Shown: positions 34,660 to 48,800 of the stretch, one piece after another | Layout: the number at the start of each line of letters is the position of its first letter | Position numbering within the stretch: the stretch's first letter is position 1 | The notes under the pieces: model-generated | What the model was told of the DNA's origin: nothing | What the model saw: only the letters and a program-made list of their open reading frames with translations | The model's database searches: none | DNA from: Beta vulgaris subsp. vulgaris | Taxonomy: Eukaryota; Streptophyta; Magnoliopsida; Caryophyllales; Amaranthaceae | Reading direction: 5' to 3' | DNA length: 64,000 nucleotides | Assembly: GCF_026745355.1 (NCBI RefSeq) | Contig: NC_079203.1 | Coordinates: forward strand, 44,620,081-44,684,080 | Position numbers and translations under genes: made by a program

Positions 34660-37600
34660 TTTGTTCTATAGTCACTATTTACATTTTTTCTTTATCCTCT
34701 CAAACACAGATTACATTTTTTTATTAGATACTCTCGATAAAATAAAAATTACACCATATATCCTTACAAGTTTCATAATTCAACATATACACCTCCACTT
34801 TTTAAAAAAAATCACAGAACGCCCTTAATGACTGACGGACCTCATCATTAACCCCTAAGTTTGTTATTGATTTTTTCTAAAAACAATTCTATCTCTTCGT
34901 CCATAACAGTTTACATTTCCCTCTTCTTTGTCTCTCCTCCAACCCATCTACTCCTTCACCTCCGGGACCCCTGCCACCCCTTCAGCCGCCAACCAAATTA
35001 AGAAAGTTAAGGATTACAAAAATCAATCAGCGGCAGCAGAAAAGTCTTTTGCATTCTCTCCAATGAATTGGGTGCGATGGTAGGACTCACGGTCACGAAG
35101 CTGGACTTCAGCGAAGGTGCAGGGGAAGTGCACCCCAAAAGAGCAGTTTAAGACATTGCATTTTCCGACGGAGGATTTTTTGCTAGATGACTTTCATGCC
35201 GAGTTTTGAGAGGGTGAAGTTTGTTTGGGAGGGCTAGAAGTTTTTCAGGTGCTGGGGATTTTGAAAGCCTGATATGTCTGATTTTATTTTTCTTGCTACT
35301 GTTAATTAGTTTTTTAAGGTGGATTTTTGTTTCAATTTGAAGTTTTGGGAAGTGTCGAGAGTAGGAGTGAGGAGAGACTATAAGAGGAGTACTTGTGAAG
35401 GGTCCAAGGAAGAGAAAGAAAGAAGTGGATGAGAGAGATGGAAAGGAGAGTAAAGGAAAGGAGTAGTGGTGGAGGGAATGGAAGAGGCTGGCGCGATGTG
35501 ACACAGTTGATGCAGCGATGAGTTTAAAAGAGAAAGAAAATGAGTTAGTTGTGTGGTTTGAGAAATGTAATAGTGGCGAGGGGAGTGGGAGTGTGAGTTG
35601 ATATGGTCGTGGTGGTGTGAATGGGAGAGGATGAGAGAATGGTGAAGAGAGTGGAGGCAGAGGAAGAGGCAATGTTAGGAATCGTTTTCCGTTTGAACGA
35701 CTCTTGTTGACGATTTAATTTTTTTTTGCTTTACTTTGTGTTTCTTGTTTTCTCTTTGTTTTTCAATGATTTTTTTTTTTGTAAACATCGAAGTTGAAGA
35801 ATCAAGGAATTTGTCTTACAGATTCTGATAACTCGAGAAGTTTTTCTTTTATTATGATCCAAAACCCTGTTTTTAAAAGTGTTTAATTAAATGTAATTAT
35901 ATTTATTAAGTTAATTTTGTTTCGAATTTTATAATTTTATTTGAGTTGTGGAGTATGATTTTAATTTCTCGTGTTTTAAATATACTTATTTATTTATCTC
36001 TATAGAGTTATTATTATTATATATTGTGGGGTTTAATTTATTTTTTTTGAATTTGGTGAGTGGTATTTGCCCAAAAGAGAAAAACCAAAACCAAAATTAT
36101 TTTGTCGATTATGTTTAGAAAATGATTGATAAGTATGAAAGTAAAAGTTTGGATTTCCGCTAAGAAATCGATTAAAGGGAATAATGTATATTATTTATAT
36201 TAAAGATGGTAAACTCAGATTCCTTATAAGGAATTGTTACACGTTTGAAAGGCTAATTAAATAAATATATATGAAATATGTTTTTGCTGTGATTGCTCAT
36301 TGTTGTGTTTGCTATTATGTGACCGACTATGTATTATGAAAGAAGGAACTGAATAATGGTATTTCATGTGTGTCCAAAAGGACTAATGCTATGCATTGTC
36401 ATAACATATTTGATTATTCTTATTATGTTGATTGTTGAGTCGTTTTCAAGTAAAAGTCACCAAAGCATGTGTTAATCTTATTTACAGGTTTAGTACTCAT
36501 CTTTTATGATGTGTCTACATGTTATTTTACCGTTTTTGTTGCTTGTCACTTGGGTGGCGGCAGTTTCCCTAATTGTTTCAGGTTAAAGTAGTGATTTAAT
36601 CTTTCAAAAGTTGGAGTTGATATGTGATGGGGGACTACCTATAATTAATATTGTATTTACTTTCGAGGCGAGGTCGCTCGATTTTGTAATAGTTAATCAA
36701 TAACTATTTGTTATTCGTTTCTATATTTAAGAGTTGTTAATACCCCTGATTTTCTCTTGGATTACTCGATTTGTTGAGTTTTAAAAGTTGTAAATATTTC
36801 ATTCATTGAAATTGTAAACATGTTTAAACTATTTTTCTGTTTCAGGGTTGGTCTATTTTCAAAGGAAAATTTGGCGGATTTTGCAGAGAAATTTATTAGG
36901 ATAAAGTATGAGAAGCAGGGCGTGCTGTAATAGTTAATTGTAATGAATATAGGTGAGATTTGAGTTCTACACTATCCGATGTAGCTCGATGAGTGTGATG
37001 ATCGATAATAGTTCAAATTAGTTCGACCAGAGTCCATTCCGCCATGCTTAATCCTCTGTAAGCTGGTCGGGAAAAATCCGACTGTTACACTTTCCATCGG
37101 TTGTGATGCCTTTCTTTGCCGTCTTTATGTGCTTTTGTCTCACATCCTTTGTTTGTGGGTTGTAATCTATCATCCCCGTTTGAGAGTCGAAATAGCTAGT
37201 AGGATTGAATATTTTAGGATTCAAAAGTATAGTTTCATCTTTGTTGTTGTATTAGGGGTGGCTATAGGGGGAAAGGTGCACTAACTATTTGACATTGATG
37301 CATGTTCAACTCTAGTTGTGGATATATACTCGACACGACAATTGTTTATGTTTGGTTTTCTTCGTCATTTACGCGTCTTGTGACTTGGTGGGGGTGATGC
37401 ACTATTTATATTAGGTTGAAGTCATGAAGTCCAACAACTCAAGTTGGATGCTTGATGTGCTATAAGTCCAACAAGATTTTGTCATTTCTATATATTATAA
37501 GGCGATGACACTCATGTTGTAACATTTTCTTAGCTATTAATGAAATCGTATCACGATTCAAGGAGTATATGATGTAAATGTATTACAATGAGTACTAGTA

Positions 37601-37955
37601 ATTTATTTTTTGGAACTAGTAATAATAAGTTAAGTGGAACTAGATTTGCTTTTCGAGTTTGGTTATCTTCGATTCTATTTCTTTAAGTGTCATGGTAAAG
37701 GCTAATATTAGTCGATCAAAAGTATTATCCATCATTGCTTATCTTTTTGTGTAAAAATGGTTGGAAAATTTCAGTTGATAATTTGAAATTGATGCCAACG
37801 TCTCCGTTGTCGTTAGACACTGCATGATTTATAAGCATGATGTAATTCTATGTTAGTAAAAGACACAAAATTATATTTCATATAAATGTTACTATTGACT
37901 ATTGAGTCATTAGACATGAATAACAACTGAATATATAGTAATGTTGGTGTTTCTG
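34660..37955. other. Intergenic spacer between the two SUO promoters, no gene recognised
   Basis: The spacer is AT-rich with a purine-rich block at 35330-35670, whose reverse-strand frame (174 codons, Pro/Ser/Leu-rich) is low complexity. No retrotransposon domain, tRNA or splice-supported gene is seen. This is most of the spacer between the divergent SUO copies. Confidence 0.4.
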
Positions 37956-37959
37956 ATGT

Positions 37960-38707
37960 GAAAAAAGAATTAATATGCGCAAACTTATTTCCATTAACGT
38001 TCAATATAATATTCGTTTTGGGTAATTTATACATGTTATAAGGTTTATTAGTATATATGATTTTATTGGATAATAAAGTCACACAAATTAAGATTATACA
38101 CTAATAGATATTGTTTATCTTGAAAAAATGATGGTTTTGGTGTATAAAAAACTGACAACCAATAATTAAGTTTTATCATTCATATGTTTAGTGTAATTAG
38201 TATCGGTTTGTTAACTAATGAAGGCGTCGTAAACACCATTTTAATGTCATGTTAAGGTGGCATTACGTTGTAAGTTCAAACAACTTGTGTCCACCGAAGC
38301 AACATATTGTGTTTCTGCATCGTCATGTATTGTCTTAATTGATAAAAATGGTGTTCATGTGAACATTTCCCACGCATGCCTTTTTTCTTAGTAAACCACA
38401 TCGTAAATTACTTATTAATGTGACATTAAAATAGTGTTATTAGTAGTCAATCACTCAGATGGAAAAAGGAAATGCGTAAACTTTTTTTCCATTAACGTTA
38501 ATATAATATTTTGGGTAATTTATATACTTGTTATAAGGTTTATTATTATATATATGACTTTATTGGATGATAAGTCACACAAATTAAGATTATACACTAA
38601 TAGATAGAAATGGTGTTCATAATTGCAACATATTGTGTTTTTGCATTGTCATGTATTGTCATAATTGATAGAAATAGTGTTCATGTGAACAATTTCCACG
38701 CATGCTT
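37960..38707. repeat. Diverged tandem duplication, about 0.4 kb units
   Basis: Blocks at 37970-38110 and 38470-38608 match (ttccattaacgtt, ataatatt, ttgggtaattta, gttataaggtttatta, tcacacaaattaagattata). Blocks at 38318-38381 and 38643-38707 match in the same order (gtcatgtattgtc, gtgttcatgtgaac, cacgcatgc). The second unit lacks the middle part of the first. Confidence 0.7.
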
Positions 38708-39429
38708 TGTTCATCTTTGAATTATCTGATTTTTGTATTGCATTGTTCATCTCTGAATTATTTGATTTTTGATTCTTCTCCCAGCTCTCGACCTCCATGA
38801 AAGCCCAATTTTCTTCTCTAAATTTCCACAATATCTTCAAAAACAACTAAAATGGCGAGGCCTTTTTCCACAATTCAACAACACTTAATTTCCTACTTAA
38901 TTTAATTTTTATTTCTCTCCATAATAAAAATAAAGTTAACTGTAAGAAGTTTTGAGAATGGCTTCTGTTTGTTGTCAGGTAAATTGTAGGAGAGGAGAGA
39001 GAGAGGGGATGTCATTTTTTCCCATTCCCTTCCATTCCCCTTCTATTCCCTTTCTCACATTCAAAAAGTTGAATAAAATATGTTTTCTGAATTTAATACA
39101 TTGTTTTTGTACTTCTACCTTTTCACGACATTACTTTTTCAATTTTATATTGGTGATATAGGCAAAGTTGCCTATATCTGATATAGTTTTATCAGGACTC
39201 ATAATTCATAGGAAGGGTGGAAATACTGGAAAAATTCACAGCTTGGTGAGATTTGATTTTAGCCTCTCGCTTAAAAGTCGGAGAATTAACCAACTACTCT
39301 AGTCGGCTAGCCTAGTTGGCTCGTGTACCTAACCAATTACTGTACTTAGCATCAACAGGCCACGGATTGGCGTTTTCGTTTTGCCTTGTATCGTAGTCTC
39401 ACTCGTCACTGCTAGTCTGCTACCCCTCT
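38708..39429. other. Intergenic, presumptive distal promoter of SUO copy B
   Basis: No gene or repeat is recognised. Similarity to the upstream region of copy A begins only near 39430. Confidence 0.35.
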
Positions 39430-39813
39430 CTGTCTCTCTCTCATTCTCTCACAATTTTCTCTCTCTTCGCTCAACTCAAAATCTCTGGCAAATCAAATCG
39501 TCGATTTTCGAATTCATCCTTAAAGGCGGCTAATATTTTCTTATTCATTCGCTGGATCTGAGCTGTCTACTTTTTCATCCCTAATTTAATCCCTAAATTA
39601 TTGCAAAACGTTAACCCTAGTTTATCCACGACAAAAAGGTTAGGGTTTTTGGTACCGAATATTGAATTAGGGATTGTTGATGCGCCGAATCGCGGAATTG
39701 TATATAATTTCGACCTTTCTATTAGTCGAATTTCTGTTAATTAGGGTTTAATTGGAGAAATTTGGATTGAAATTGATGGTGAAAGCTGAAAAAGGAGAAA
39801 ATGCAAGGTTACT
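39430..39813 (+). promoter_or_regulatory. 5' UTR and proximal promoter of SUO copy B
   Basis: This aligns with the copy A leader on the opposite strand, including the CT-rich stretch, tcgtcgattttcgaattcat and the ATG-proximal aaaggagaaaatg. It therefore belongs to the inverted duplication, and the copy B promoter region was duplicated with the gene. Confidence 0.6.
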
Positions 39814-39842
39814 ATGTGTGTGCGGGAAGGCGGCGAGAATAG
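39801..39842 (+). promoter_or_regulatory. 13-codon upstream ORF overlapping the SUO copy B start codon
   Basis: ATG at 39801, stop TAG at 39840-39842, peptide [13 protein letters not shown]. It starts 13 nt before the main ATG at 39814 and overlaps it out of frame, exactly as in copy A. It would reduce initiation at the main start unless scanning ribosomes bypass it. Confidence 0.5.
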
Positions 39843-42800
39843 GATTTTGAAGAGGCACATGTGTTCCGTGCCCTCGACGTCGATTATAGCAGGTGTTAGT
39901 GTTTCTCCAATTTCTTCTTTCTTTAAGGTATTTTTGTTGCTTCAATTTTCGATTGGCTTGTTCAATTACAGGAGATTCAAGACTTACATATATATTGTGA
40001 TTAGGAATTTTAAGATTAGTATGTGTTATTTCAAATACAGGATGGATTACTGAAAGCATTTTATATTCCTCTCGATTTTTGTTTGAAGATCAATTGATAT
40101 TCTGAAAATATGCATGGAGATAAATTCTGACATCTTAAAATTACTGATATTTGTCTCTTTTATATTTTTAAAATAGCAATTTTTCAAATTTTTACTAATA
40201 GATAATTAGAGATATTAACTGTAAAAGTTTCATTGACAAGCGTGAAATCTCATATGATGCATTTGGAAAAAACAACAGAGGAAGTATAATATAAGATAAG
40301 ATTACAATATTAATTGTATTTTTGTTAGTGAACTATAAAATGTTTGTTTTATATGATCTTCAAAGTCCCAACTTATTGTTATTGCGAGTCTTTAAATTAT
40401 TATGGTAGTAATTCGGCAAAATATGATTATTGAAAGTCCGTAGATTAATATTATTTTACCTTCTTAAATGGTGTTTGAAGTTTGTGATGTTGAGGTAAAT
40501 ACACCTCCTTGCGGAATTACTCAAGTGACAAGAACAAATACAACTAGCAAGTTCCTACTTCTAGTATGTTCAAGATCACACCAAAATCACCATAATCATG
40601 ATCTATCTCCCAAAATCAGAATTCTCCAATAATATCAACCAACAACCACAACAAGATAAGCAATTCAACAATATTAACAATGAAACAAAGACACACAAAT
40701 TTTTACGTGGAAAACCCCTTCAATGAGAAGAGTAAAAACCACGGGACGATTAGGAGTCCACCCAATTGCTCTTATTATGATAAAAGGAAGGTTACACAAA
40801 CCCAATTCCAAGTCCTCAAATGGGTACACAAATTACCCAACAATAGACATCATAATTAGCAACTTACAAAAGAGGAAGATTGAGAAATATCACCAGAAAA
40901 ACAGAGCTTATTACAGCAGTGATATCTCACGAACTAGAGCACCAAAAGACAATCACACCGTCCAGAATGTAGCCCAAGATGTCCCGGATATGGTGTCAAA
41001 ATTTCAGCCAAATCGGACCACGAACGACCTTCGATCGGAGGTGTTTTGTAAAGCTGTGCCCAGAAAACCGAGAAGGGGCTGCTCTCCTTTTCTTCTATTT
41101 TCTCACTTTTCTTATCTCTGTGTTTTTCTCTTCTGCCAGTCCAAGTTGAATACTACCCCATATTTATGAAGCAAGCCAAAGTCCATTTTGGCTCCCTCAC
41201 ATCCACGTGAGTTTTGCCCCAAAAGTCAAACTTCTAAAAGTTTGATAACTTTGGCTAAATAACCCACAAATGAGTTTTTCCACATAGGAAGGGACTCATG
41301 GCCCAACAAATCTCCCCCTCCCGACTATGTGGAGGTGGTTGCCATTCCGGCAATCAAACGACAAGTCTCAAACTTGCCTCTTGGCAATGCTTTAGTCATC
41401 ATGTCAGAACCACGAAATTAAAACTCTCCCGTTCCGTTACAGAACGGCCGTTCTGTAACGGATTTTGGATTTGCCGTTCCGCGAAATCCCGTTACGGAAC
41501 GCCATAATAAAATTCACATACTTCTCGCCGCGTTGTCCGTTCCGTAACGCGAACTGAATCGCGTTAGAACGCTTTTATCCCCGTTACATCCGTTTTTTTC
41601 AAACATTAGCGAAATTCTTTCTATGATTTAATTATATAGTTGATGAAACATGATATTCTATTAGATTTGATTATATTATGTTGTAATAATGCTTCATAAA
41701 CTAAAAAATGCAAATAAAGTTGAAACATATTTATGTGAATTTTTTTAAAAAATTCACGCCGCGTCAGTCGCGAAACGTTCTATTTGCCCGTTACAAGCCG
41801 TTCCCGCGAAAACGTGACCGTTCCCGCGAACGCGACCGCGACCGCTTTTTTTTTCCCTGGTCAGAACCATTGTCATCGGTATGGATCTTCTCAAGCTCAA
41901 GGAACTTAGCATCAAGAACATCACGTATCCAATGATACCTCACATCAATATGTTTCGACTTAGCATGAAAAGTGGAATTCTTAGCAAGATGAATTGCACT
42001 TTGACTGTCACAATACAACACATACCTCTTTTGTGTAAATCCAAGTTGACAGAGAAATCTCTTCATCCAAAGCAATTCCTTACATGCCTCTGTCGCTGCA
42101 ATAAACTCCGACTCCGTAGTGGACAACGCCACACATTTCTGCAACCTAGATTGCCAAGATACTGCTCCCCCTGCAAAAGTGATCATATAACCCGAGGTAG
42201 ACTTCCTCGAGTCAATATCACCCGCCATGTCAGAATCTGAATAGCCGACAAGAATAGCCTTGTCACTTCCAAAACAAAGCTTCATATCTGCAGTGCCTCG
42301 TAGGTATCTCATAATCCATTTAACTGCATTCCAGTGCTCTTTTCCCGGACTAGAGAGAAATCTACTTACCAAACCAACTGCATGTGCTATATCAGGCCTC
42401 GTACAAACCATTGCATACATCAAACTGCCCACTGCTGAAGCATAAGGTATATGCTGCATACTTTCCTTCTCTTGAGTAGTAGAAGGACTTTGTTGGGCAC
42501 TCAATTTAAAATGCAAAGCAAGAGGAGTACTCACTGGTTTTGCTTTATCCATATTGAACCGTTGAAGCACCTTTCCAATATAGGCTTCTTGAGACAACCA
42601 TAGCCTTCGAGCCTTTCGATCACGGATGATCCGCATGCCTAAAATGTGTTTTGCAGGCCCGAGTTCTTTCATAGAGAAAGTCTTACTCAACTGTTGCTTC
42701 AAGCTTACAATTCTAGCCACATTTTGCCCTACAATCAGCATGTCATCGACATAAAGAAGCAAAATGATAAAGTCATTGTCAGAAAACCTTTTCAAGAAAA

Positions 42801-45800
42801 CACAATGATCGCAAGAAGTCTTCTTGTAGCCTTGCTCCCCCATAAAGGAGTCAAACTTGCGATACCATTGTCTCGGAGCTTGTTTTAGGCCATACAAGCT
42901 CTTCTTCAATTTGCACACATAATCTTCTTTTCCCTTGACTTTGAAGCCCTCTGGTTGTTCCATGTAGATGTCTTCTTCAAGGTCACCGTGAAGGAAGGCA
43001 GTCTTCACATCTAGCTGCTCAATCTCCAAATCAAGGCTAGCAGCAAGACCCAAAACAATCTAATAGATGACATCTTGACAACCGATGCAAAAATTTCTTC
43101 AAAGTCTACTCCTTTCCTCTGATTGCAACCCTTAACAACAAGTCTAGCTTTGTATCGTGGTTTCTTCACATTCTCATCTTGTTTTTGCTTGTATACCCAC
43201 CGATTCCTCAAAGCTTTCTTTCCCTTTGGTAGCTTCACAAGATCAAAAGTGTGATTATCATGCAATGATTTCATTTCATCTTCCATTGCATCAATCCAAC
43301 ACTGCTTGTCATCACTATCCATAGCTTCCTCAAAAACTCAGGTTCTCCCCGTCAGTTAGGAGAACATAATCAGAAGAAGGGTACCTCATAGAAGGATTCC
43401 GGTCTCTGATAGACCGTCTTACAGGAACTGGTTGAACTTCAGGAGAGCCATGATGATCTATCTCAATAGCATCATCATCAACATCATCATCAACAGGATC
43501 ATCAACCTCAGGAATATTTCCATCATTGCCATTACCTTGCACTTCTTCAGCCGGTGCAGGTGCAAAAGTCAAAGGAGGTAGATCCAAATCAACCAGATCA
43601 TAACCATTATAAGATGTAGTCTCTTGTGCCTTCTGAAAGATCTTCAACAAACACTACATCCCTACTACGAATTAATTTCTTCTCTACAGGATCATAAAAC
43701 CTGTAGCCAAACTGGTCTTGACCATAACCCACAAAAATGCATTGGCGAGTCTTAGAATCCAACTTTGATCTTTCATCATTCGGAACATGCACATATGCCT
43801 TACACCCAAAGACACGTAAGTGATTGTAAGAAACCTCCTTGCCGAACCAGACCTTATCTGGAACATCACCATTCAAAGAAACACAAGGAGACATATTAAT
43901 CACATGAACAGCAGTGAATAAAGCTTCACCCCAAAAGTGTCTTGGTAACTTTGCCTCGGAAAGCATGCACCTCATTCTCTCTAACAAAGTTCTGTTCATT
44001 CTCTCGGCCACGCCATTCAACTGTGGAGTTTTCTTCGGAGTTCTCTGATGTCTAATACCCAATGACTTGCAGTAGTCATCCAAAGGTCCAATGTACTCAC
44101 CACCATTATCAGAACGGAGACACTTTAGCTTCTTACCGGTTTGCCTTTCAACCAAAGCTTGAAATTGCTTGAACACATCAAGTACTTGATCTTTTGTTTT
44201 CAAAGCATACACCCACAGCTTTCTTGAACAATCATCAATGAAGGTTACAAAGTAAAGTGCACCACTAAAAGTTTTAACTTTCAAAGGACCACAAACATCA
44301 GAATGAACAAGGTCAAGCAAACCTGATTTCCTCGATGGAGGATGTCTCTTAAATGAGAATCTGTTTTGTTTTCCAGCGAAACAATGTGAACACTTGTCAA
44401 GTTTTGCACTCTTCAAATCAGGTAGTGCATTCTTCTTGATCAGACAACTTAGCCCTTTTTCACTCATATGTCCAAGTCTTCTATGCCATAGCCTTGCTGG
44501 ATCATCATTTGCTACATTTACACGATCTGTGGAAATTGTGGCATGCAACAAATATAGGCTTGTGTGCTTCTTCCCGCGAGCTAGCACTAAACTACCTTTA
44601 GTGAGTTTCCACTGACCACTATAAAAGGTACTACAAAAGCCTTCATCATCGAGCTTGCCAGTGGAGATCAAGTTCAATCGAATGTCTGGGACATGTCGAA
44701 CATTCTTGAGCACTAACTTTGCTCCAATGTCAGTCACCAAGCAAACATCTCCAACACCTACAACTTGAGCCAAACCATCATTACCCATCTTCAATACCCC
44801 ATAGTCACCTGGTGTATAAGATGTAAAGAATTCCTTCCTTGATGTCACATGAAGTGAGGCTCTACTATCAATCACCCAACTTGTCTCATAGTTAGCTAGG
44901 TTCACCAAACTCTCATCATGCACAATGATAAGATCTTCAACAGTTGCAGCTGCAGCTCGATCATCATTATCTTGGTCTTTCTGATCTTGCTTCTTATCTT
45001 GTTTGCCATTGCCACCCTTGTTATCTCTTTTCATCTTGTAGCAGTACTTCTGTATATGACCCGTTTTATCACAATAATGGCACTTCAAATTCTTATATCT
45101 CCCACGAGACTTGCTTCTACTTTTATCTCTGCCACTAGGAGCCCTGCTCTTACCTCTACCTCTGTTCTCAGCAACATATGCTTCTTCGGGCGAAGATGAC
45201 ACACCATGAGATTTCTTTCGCATCTCCTCATTCAAGATACCAACCTTAGCAAAATCCAAGGTGACTTCGCCATTTGGTGCCGAGTTACAAAGTGTCATTC
45301 TAAAAGTATCCCATGAATCAGGAAGAGTACCAAGCAATAAAAGACCATGAATCTCATCATCAAACTTTATATCCATGGCAGACAATTGCTGGATAATGCC
45401 ATGAAAATCATTCAAATGATCCGACAAAGCCTTACTTTCTTTATACTTCAATCCCATTAATTGCTTAATCAAGTACAATTTATTATTGCCTGACTTGCTA
45501 GCATAAAGGGAATCAAGTTTTTGCCAAAGAGACCTTGCATGAACTTCATCATTAATGTGGTTAAGAACATTATCATCAACCCATTGACGAATAAACCCAC
45601 AAACTTGTTCATGCTCAAATTGCCATTGCTCATCAGTTTTACCTTCAGGTTTCTCGACACCGATACTAAACACAGGTAAATGCCAACTTTTGACATACAA
45701 CAAATCTTTCATCTTTCGTTTCCAAAGGTGATAGTTAGTACCATTCAAACTGACCATTCTACTACTGTTGATATTACTAGAATCCATGGAGAAATCAACA

Positions 45801-48800
45801 AACAGTATACCGTGGCTCTTATACCAGAATGTTGAGGTAAATACACCTCCTTGCGGAATTACTCAAGTGACAAGAACAAATATAACTAGCAAGTTCCTAC
45901 TTCTAGTATGTTCAAGGTCACACCAAAATCACCATAATCATGATCTATCTCCCAAAATCAGAATTCTCCAATAATATCAACCAACAACCACAACAAGATA
46001 AGCAATTCAACAATATTAACAATGAAACAAAGACACACAAATTTTTACGTGGAAAACCCCTTCAATGAGAAGAGTAAAAACCACGGGACGATTAGGAGTC
46101 CACCCAATTGCTCTTATTATGATAAAAGGAAGGTTACACAAACCCAATTCCAAGTCCTCAAATGGGTACACAAATTACCCAACAATAGACATCATAATTA
46201 GCAACTTACAAAAGAGGAAGATTGAGAAATATCACCAGAAAAACAGAGCTTATTACAGCAGTGATATCTCACGAACTAGAGCACCAAAAGACAATCACAC
46301 CGTCCAGAATGTAGCCCAAGATGTCCCGGATATGCTGTCAAAATTTCAGCCAAATCGGACCACGAACGACCTTCGATCGGAGGTGTTTTGTAAAGCTGTG
46401 CCCAGAAAACCGAGAAGGGGCTGCTCTCCTTTTCTTCTATTTTCTCACTTTTCTTCTCTCTGTGTTTTTCTCTTGCGTATTCAACACACTCTTCTGCCAG
46501 TCCAAGTTGAATACTACCCCATATTTATGAAGCAAGCCAAAGTCCATTTTGGCTCCCTCACATCCACGTGAGTTTTGCCCCAAAAGTCAAACTTCTAAAA
46601 GTTTGATAACTTTGGCTAAATAACCCAAACACAATGAGTTTTTCCACATAGGAAGGGACTCATGGCCCAACATGTGAAACTGATCTTTTTCAAGTTTCTT
46701 TAGCAATGGGCCACGACGATACCAATGGGCTGACCTGAACTAGCTGGTTAGGCATGCCGTGCTTTGCTTGGCTAAGCTTAGTCCTTAAGTTGTGCATTCT
46801 ATAAGATGAAGCTGAACTATGTCTGTTGATTATAATGTGCGAAGAAACCGACTTGATATTACTAGCTTCCATTAACAATGTAATGGTGAAGTTTCAGAGG
46901 TCAATTTTGCAGTTGGTGACTAGTAGCCAGTAATAGTTCACCTTCATCTCCATTGGGGGAGAGAGGGTGTGTGGAGGGGTCTGAGTGCGGGAAGTAGAGA
47001 GGAAAGTGGTGTTGAAAGTAGTACTATACTTTCCCTTTTATTCTCTATATATCTCATTGTCTAAGAGGACCACCTCGAAGTAGACGCTTTATACAATGTC
47101 CCCAAGTTATTTGGCTCATCTATCGTGATTAACACGTAACATGCCTGGAATACAAGTCGCCTGCATCATTTCTCTTGGCTTGCCCATTAGCTGTCCTTGT
47201 TAAGAAGGCATGGCTGTGAAATTTTTTAAAAGAAGAATCTAGTCATGACTATGGATCCTAGTATCTCACTTCGGAAAGTTCTAACTTGAGGCTATGAGGA
47301 CAAAATAACAAGTGTTAAGAGCTCCAATATGATTACTGGCATAGGGAAAAGGATACTCCCGATGTTCTTTTATAATGTTCAGCATATTGTACAAGCCAAT
47401 GTAAGCTTACTGTAGCTGTGATGATTTCTTTGTCATGTTTTTGGAATTTCAATCATTTCATGTGCTTCTGGCTCTTATAATGGGTAGGTAGCAAAAGTGT
47501 CTCATGCTTTATGCAATGCTAAGTTTTTAGAATAAGAATCAATGTTTTCCGGAGCTCTCAATTATCTTACTAGATAGGGTGATAGTTCAAATTCTATAGG
47601 CCCCCTTAACAGTGATAAATATTTTTAAATTCTTTTTCTTATTCCAAAATCAGGATGTTGCCAACCAAAAACCCCCATTCTCTGGTTCTTACTTTGATTC
47701 CAATAAACAAAAAAACAATTTTTTTTTGACGCAAATAAAAAAATGGACCTTAATCCTCGACTTTATTTTGATTCAAAGGAAGAAAAAAAGCATGCAGCTG
47801 AAATAACTCACTTAGAGCGCCTTTTAAAAGATTACGTAATCCCCAAAGTTCTTGGCGAGATCTGCGATCTGAAGGCATTATTTGTTATAGAGTAGTTTTG
47901 TCTTAGCTGTCACCTTTTTTACGGCAATTGTTGTATCCATTCTCGGATGAGGATTGCATTATTCACTTGTCATGCTTTTATGTTTTCAACTACTCATTAC
48001 TTCTGTGTTAGAATTCACTTTAAACACTCGGACCGTGACACTCTGGATAGTGTTTAATTTTATATGTGTCTGTTTCCGCCGTCCAGTGGTGCTTCCAGAA
48101 TGAGAGATCGGAATATGAAGTTAGACTCTGGTTAGAAGATGTATAGTTATTTCTTCATTTTGTTCAATTTTTGATTCACATATGTTACTATTACAATTTA
48201 TTACTGAAATGCTTAGAGATATACTTACTGGCGAAACGACAAAACCTTAATTTTATGTAGTTGATTTATATTGCTCTGAGTTGCTGGGTCTTACCTTCTG
48301 AAAGCCACTTTGTAATTTTTTTTTACTTCTGCTTACATTTCACAGTCTGCATCTACCTTGTAGTTGTTAATGGTATTTAGTTGCCGTAGATCATGAAGAT
48401 GACTTAGGTAGGAGGTACGGTTGAGGCATCACACTTTCAAATTTGCATCCATGTGACAGGGGTTTGATTCGTACCAGGTCTCGGGGGTTTTATATGTGTG
48501 CTTGCATCGCGCTGGGTTGTAACCTCAAAAAGCGGTCCAGTGCAGGACTTATTTTTACCGATCTAAAAGGAATATATTTCATGAAGATTCAGTCCTGTAA
48601 TTTTCAGTTCATGTGGAGGTTGCAGTGTTTTGCAGGTTTTGACTTGATACAAAAATGTCTTTTATGAGATGTATGTCATCTTTTATTTTCCCACAAAGCC
48701 CAGGGTTTCGATTTCTCATAGTGATCATATATGATCTACCATGGTGAAGTTACACATACTACATACATATGTTTTTTGTTTTCTGCATATTTTGGTAGCC

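Larger units (their letters stand above)
40488..46672 (-). mobile_element. Ty1/copia LTR retrotransposon, young insertion, in intron 1 of SUO copy B
   Basis: LTRs at 40488-41308 and 45830-46672 begin TGTTG and end CAACA and are flanked by a perfect 5-bp duplication TGTGA (40483-40487, 46673-46677). The element reads on the minus strand, so the 45830-46672 copy is the 5' LTR. A tRNA-Met-type primer binding site (TGGTATAAGAGCC, one mismatch to the usual form) lies 3 nt inside it, and a polypurine tract (GGGAGGGGGAGA on the minus strand, 41311-41322) abuts the 3' LTR. The LTRs differ by only about four substitutions and two small indels, so the insertion is recent. It lies antisense to the host gene within an intron. 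Gag-pol is frameshifted (see separate entry). Confidence 0.95.

Noticed and set aside
35148..35672. 174-codon reverse frame rich in Pro, Ser, Leu
   Set aside because: It comes from a purine-rich tract, with no recognisable domain and no splice or leader evidence.
40723..41169. 148-codon forward frame, repeated at 46065-46571
   Set aside because: It lies within both copia LTRs, antisense to the element. Its duplication reflects the LTRs, not a gene pair.
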